From assembly GCA_048887165.1 (NCBI GenBank), contig JBHLJZ010000005.1, forward strand, positions 16,260 to 80,259: a DNA stretch of 64,000 nucleotides. Direction: 5' to 3'. Below the pieces are notes generated by a model. The model was not told where the DNA came from. It worked only from the letters and a program-made list of their open reading frames with translations, and searched no databases. Of this stretch, positions 62,147 through 64,000 are shown piece by piece (within the stretch, counting starts at the first letter, position 1; each line of letters begins with the position of its first letter). The stretch comes from SOKP01 sp048887165 (GTDB taxonomy: Archaea > Asgardarchaeota > Lokiarchaeia > Sigyniarchaeales > SOKP01). The position numbers and the translations under genes are program-made.

Positions 62147-63883
62147 TTATAAATTATTCTTAAGTATTCTTATTTTCACCTTTGTTGGAATATACTTCCA
62201 AATAGGTAGTTTTATTACAAATTGAAAAAATTGGTTTCGATTGAATTTGTGTTTTATTATAAAATAGCTCCAATTACGAAATGCCAAATTATTAAAAATG
62301 TGCATTAAGTTTACTCCAAGAAGATTATATCTTGAGGATAGAAAACTGGCAAAATATGCCCCAAATTTTTTAGTTTGAGGGATAGATTCGGGATATACCG
62401 ATTCAGAGAGAGATCTATTAAATATTTCGTAAATTGAAAATATTGGAATAAGGTTATTGAGATTTTCTTTTACACTTTTATTATAATTTGAATCATCTAA
62501 TGAGAGAGTTGATAACTCATTTAACTTATTAATAGCAAATTTAAATTGTCTCTCTTTAAAATATAACCACATTTTTGCCATATTATCTCTTAGACTTCTT
62601 AAAGCATCTAGAATTTCTTTTTCATCAAAATTGAACTTATATTTTTTTTCATAATATTTAACATACAACAAAAATACCGAATCGATAGATTCTTTTTTAT
62701 AATTATTTATTTCATCCAAATTCCACTTTGATATTATTTCCTTTTCGTAATCTGTAGGTGTGTGAATAGTGTGTGTATATAAAGGAGTATTCCATAATAA
62801 TTCTAGTATTTTTTCCATAAGTTTAAAAAATCTTGTTAGCTTCCCAATAATGAAAAAATTTGTTTCTTTAGAATTTTGAATTGGAATTATTTTAAATCGA
62901 TTAAATAGGTGTTTAATTCTCTCGATTTTTTTTAATTTCTTAATTAAGTCCTTCCTTCTTTTTTTATAGAGAATAATTTTTCTAATTAATAGTCGTTTAA
63001 CCATTTTCAATTCATTTATGTAGGAATAAAAGTCTACATTATACTTCTTTACAATTTCCTGATGTGTGATTAATGGAATTTCAATATTTAGACTTTCCAT
63101 TTTAGGTCTAATGCTCATAGCATGATCCCCAATAGAATAGGAAAATATAATATTCTTAAGAACATCTTCTAAAGTTGAGAAATTTCCTAATTTTTTTGGA
63201 TCATTTGTAAAATAACCATGTAATAAGGTATCTATTCCTTTAAATACATTATTCATGTATTCAGAAATAATTACAGATTCAAACTCACCCGGGTGGTGTC
63301 GTTTGATATTAAATCTTTTTCCAACTAAAAATATGGCTTGATTTGCTCTATGGCAAACAGTATGACTCCATCTTAAAATAGGTTCTAAAACTTTGCCATA
63401 GGTTAGAATATATCCATAAAATTCTGGTCCAAAATATATTGGAAAACCAAATCCACGAGAAGTCGAAAATGTAAAATGAAAAATGTATCTAGTTAGTTCT
63501 CCTTTCAAAAATCCAGGAAATTTATAATATAAAGCAAATCGCGGATATAATGCTTCAATTCCTAAATTCATCCACGCCTCAAATAGTAGAATGCTGTCAG
63601 GAAATTTAAAGGAGTCAATCTTGCTTAATAAGTTGTTACTTAATGTATTTAATACAGTCGGAATAGAATGAAGCCAATCTTTATTATTTTCTAGAGTTTT
63701 TAATCCTTCTTCCCTGAATTGTTTAAGAATAAGGGGCTTAACTTGATTTTGTAATTTATTTTTTTTATTATAATAATTATTTAAAACCCTTATAAAAGAT
63801 GTTATTTCTAATATTTGTCTTTGGAGATCGTGGGTAACTCTTACGGTTTTTGTGTGATTAAGTCCAATTGATGTATGTTGCAA
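62147..63883 (-). CDS. unknown 578-residue protein
   Basis: TTG start at 63883. No domain recognised. The sequence is mostly alpha-helical with aromatic-rich segments (FHFTFSTSRGFGFPIYFGPEFYGYI near residue 145), a basic central region (LIRKIILYKKRRKDLIKKLKK) and a C-terminal helical part. There is no signal peptide and no strong membrane helix. It converges with the Elf1 gene at its 3' end. Probably lineage-specific; I assign no function. Confidence 0.5.
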   Translation of the reverse strand: MQHTSIGLNHTKTVRVTHDLQRQILEITSFIRVLNNYYNKKNKLQNQVKPLILKQFREEGLKTLENNKDWLHSIPTVLNTLSNNLLSKIDSFKFPDSILLFEAWMNLGIEALYPRFALYYKFPGFLKGELTRYIFHFTFSTSRGFGFPIYFGPEFYGYILTYGKVLEPILRWSHTVCHRANQAIFLVGKRFNIKRHHPGEFESVIISEYMNNVFKGIDTLLHGYFTNDPKKLGNFSTLEDVLKNIIFSYSIGDHAMSIRPKMESLNIEIPLITHQEIVKKYNVDFYSYINELKMVKRLLIRKIILYKKRRKDLIKKLKKIERIKHLFNRFKIIPIQNSKETNFFIIGKLTRFFKLMEKILELLWNTPLYTHTIHTPTDYEKEIISKWNLDEINNYKKESIDSVFLLYVKYYEKKYKFNFDEKEILDALRSLRDNMAKMWLYFKERQFKFAINKLNELSTLSLDDSNYNKSVKENLNNLIPIFSIYEIFNRSLSESVYPESIPQTKKFGAYFASFLSSRYNLLGVNLMHIFNNLAFRNWSYFIIKHKFNRNQFFQFVIKLPIWKYIPTKVKIRILKNNL

Positions 63884-64000
63884 TAAATTAAACCGAATAA
63901 GTATTAAATATTCTTATATTTGTATAAGTTTTTTCCTATTTTAATTTTAATTGAAATTATAGTTTCATTAAAGTGATAGGATTTGATAGAATTATATAAA

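Noticed and set aside
1..64000. CRISPR arrays, insertion sequences, rRNA genes or prophage
   Set aside because: No regularly spaced repeats, transposase motifs, rRNA-like stretches or phage structural genes were seen on reading.

Overview
The window is AT-rich archaeal DNA, and the gene content points to an Asgard archaeon, most likely Lokiarchaeia. Evidence: archaeal information-processing genes (TFB, exosome Rrp4/Rrp41/Rrp42, SBDS, proteasome alpha, L37Ae, uL2, Nop5/fibrillarin, GatDE, Elp3, archaeal MAT) occur together with a profilin-like protein (21451-21822), an Elf1-type elongation factor, AN1 zinc-finger proteins and intron-bearing tRNA genes. TTG and GTG starts are frequent. The lineage is inferred from content, not from a phylogeny.

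Layout. 1-3.4 kb: an MFS transporter running off the left edge, a PPi-type phosphofructokinase interrupted by a 30-nt in-frame insert, and a ZPR1 zinc finger. 3.6-6.8 kb: a four-gene 2-oxoacid (probably pyruvate):ferredoxin oxidoreductase operon. 6.8-13.3 kb: t6A genes (sua5, cgi121, pcc1), a THUMP-like protein, an ECF transporter energising module without an S component, a DHH phosphoesterase, prefoldin beta and L37Ae. 13.4-17.2 kb: two plus-strand genes (a rifampin-phosphotransferase-like dikinase and an AttH/CrtC-like protein) that split the archaeal exosome/proteasome superoperon. 17.2-21.3 kb: rrp42, rrp41, rrp4, SBDS and psmA. 21.4-25.4 kb: profilin, DUF2110, an acyltransferase, a degenerate JAMM protein and four tRNA genes, two with introns. 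25.3-28.9 kb: two paralogous RHH-HisKA-receiver proteins and TFB.

28.9-48.1 kb: an anSME-like radical SAM protein, a lone uL2 gene, gatDE, an unusual glycyl radical enzyme, an RHH-type unknown, elp3, flavodoxin, pyrKD, nop5-fibrillarin, rnhB, two HTH regulators and MAT. 48.2-52.5 kb: small zinc-ribbon proteins, two AN1-finger membrane proteins (a site-2 protease and a rhomboid lacking its catalytic residues), HypB and an Sm-like protein.

52.4-61.3 kb: the most interesting region. Eight tightly packed minus-strand genes encode a tandem winged-helix protein of ScpB/kite appearance, a coiled-coil protein whose C-terminus looks like a degenerate SMC/ABC head without a Walker A, a second charged helical protein, a classic AAA ATPase, three large unknowns, and a protein made of a duplicated zinc ribbon plus PC4-like unit. 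I recognise no described system with this composition; it may be a DNA- or chromosome-remodelling machine. Elf1 is divergent from it and a 578-aa unknown closes the window.

Functional themes are tRNA modification and charging (Sua5, Cgi121, Pcc1, Elp3, GatDE, tRNA genes), RNA processing (exosome, Nop5-fibrillarin, Sm), anaerobic ferredoxin and radical metabolism (Por, glycyl radical enzyme, anSME, flavodoxin, HypB), and zinc-ribbon or AN1 proteins of unknown role.
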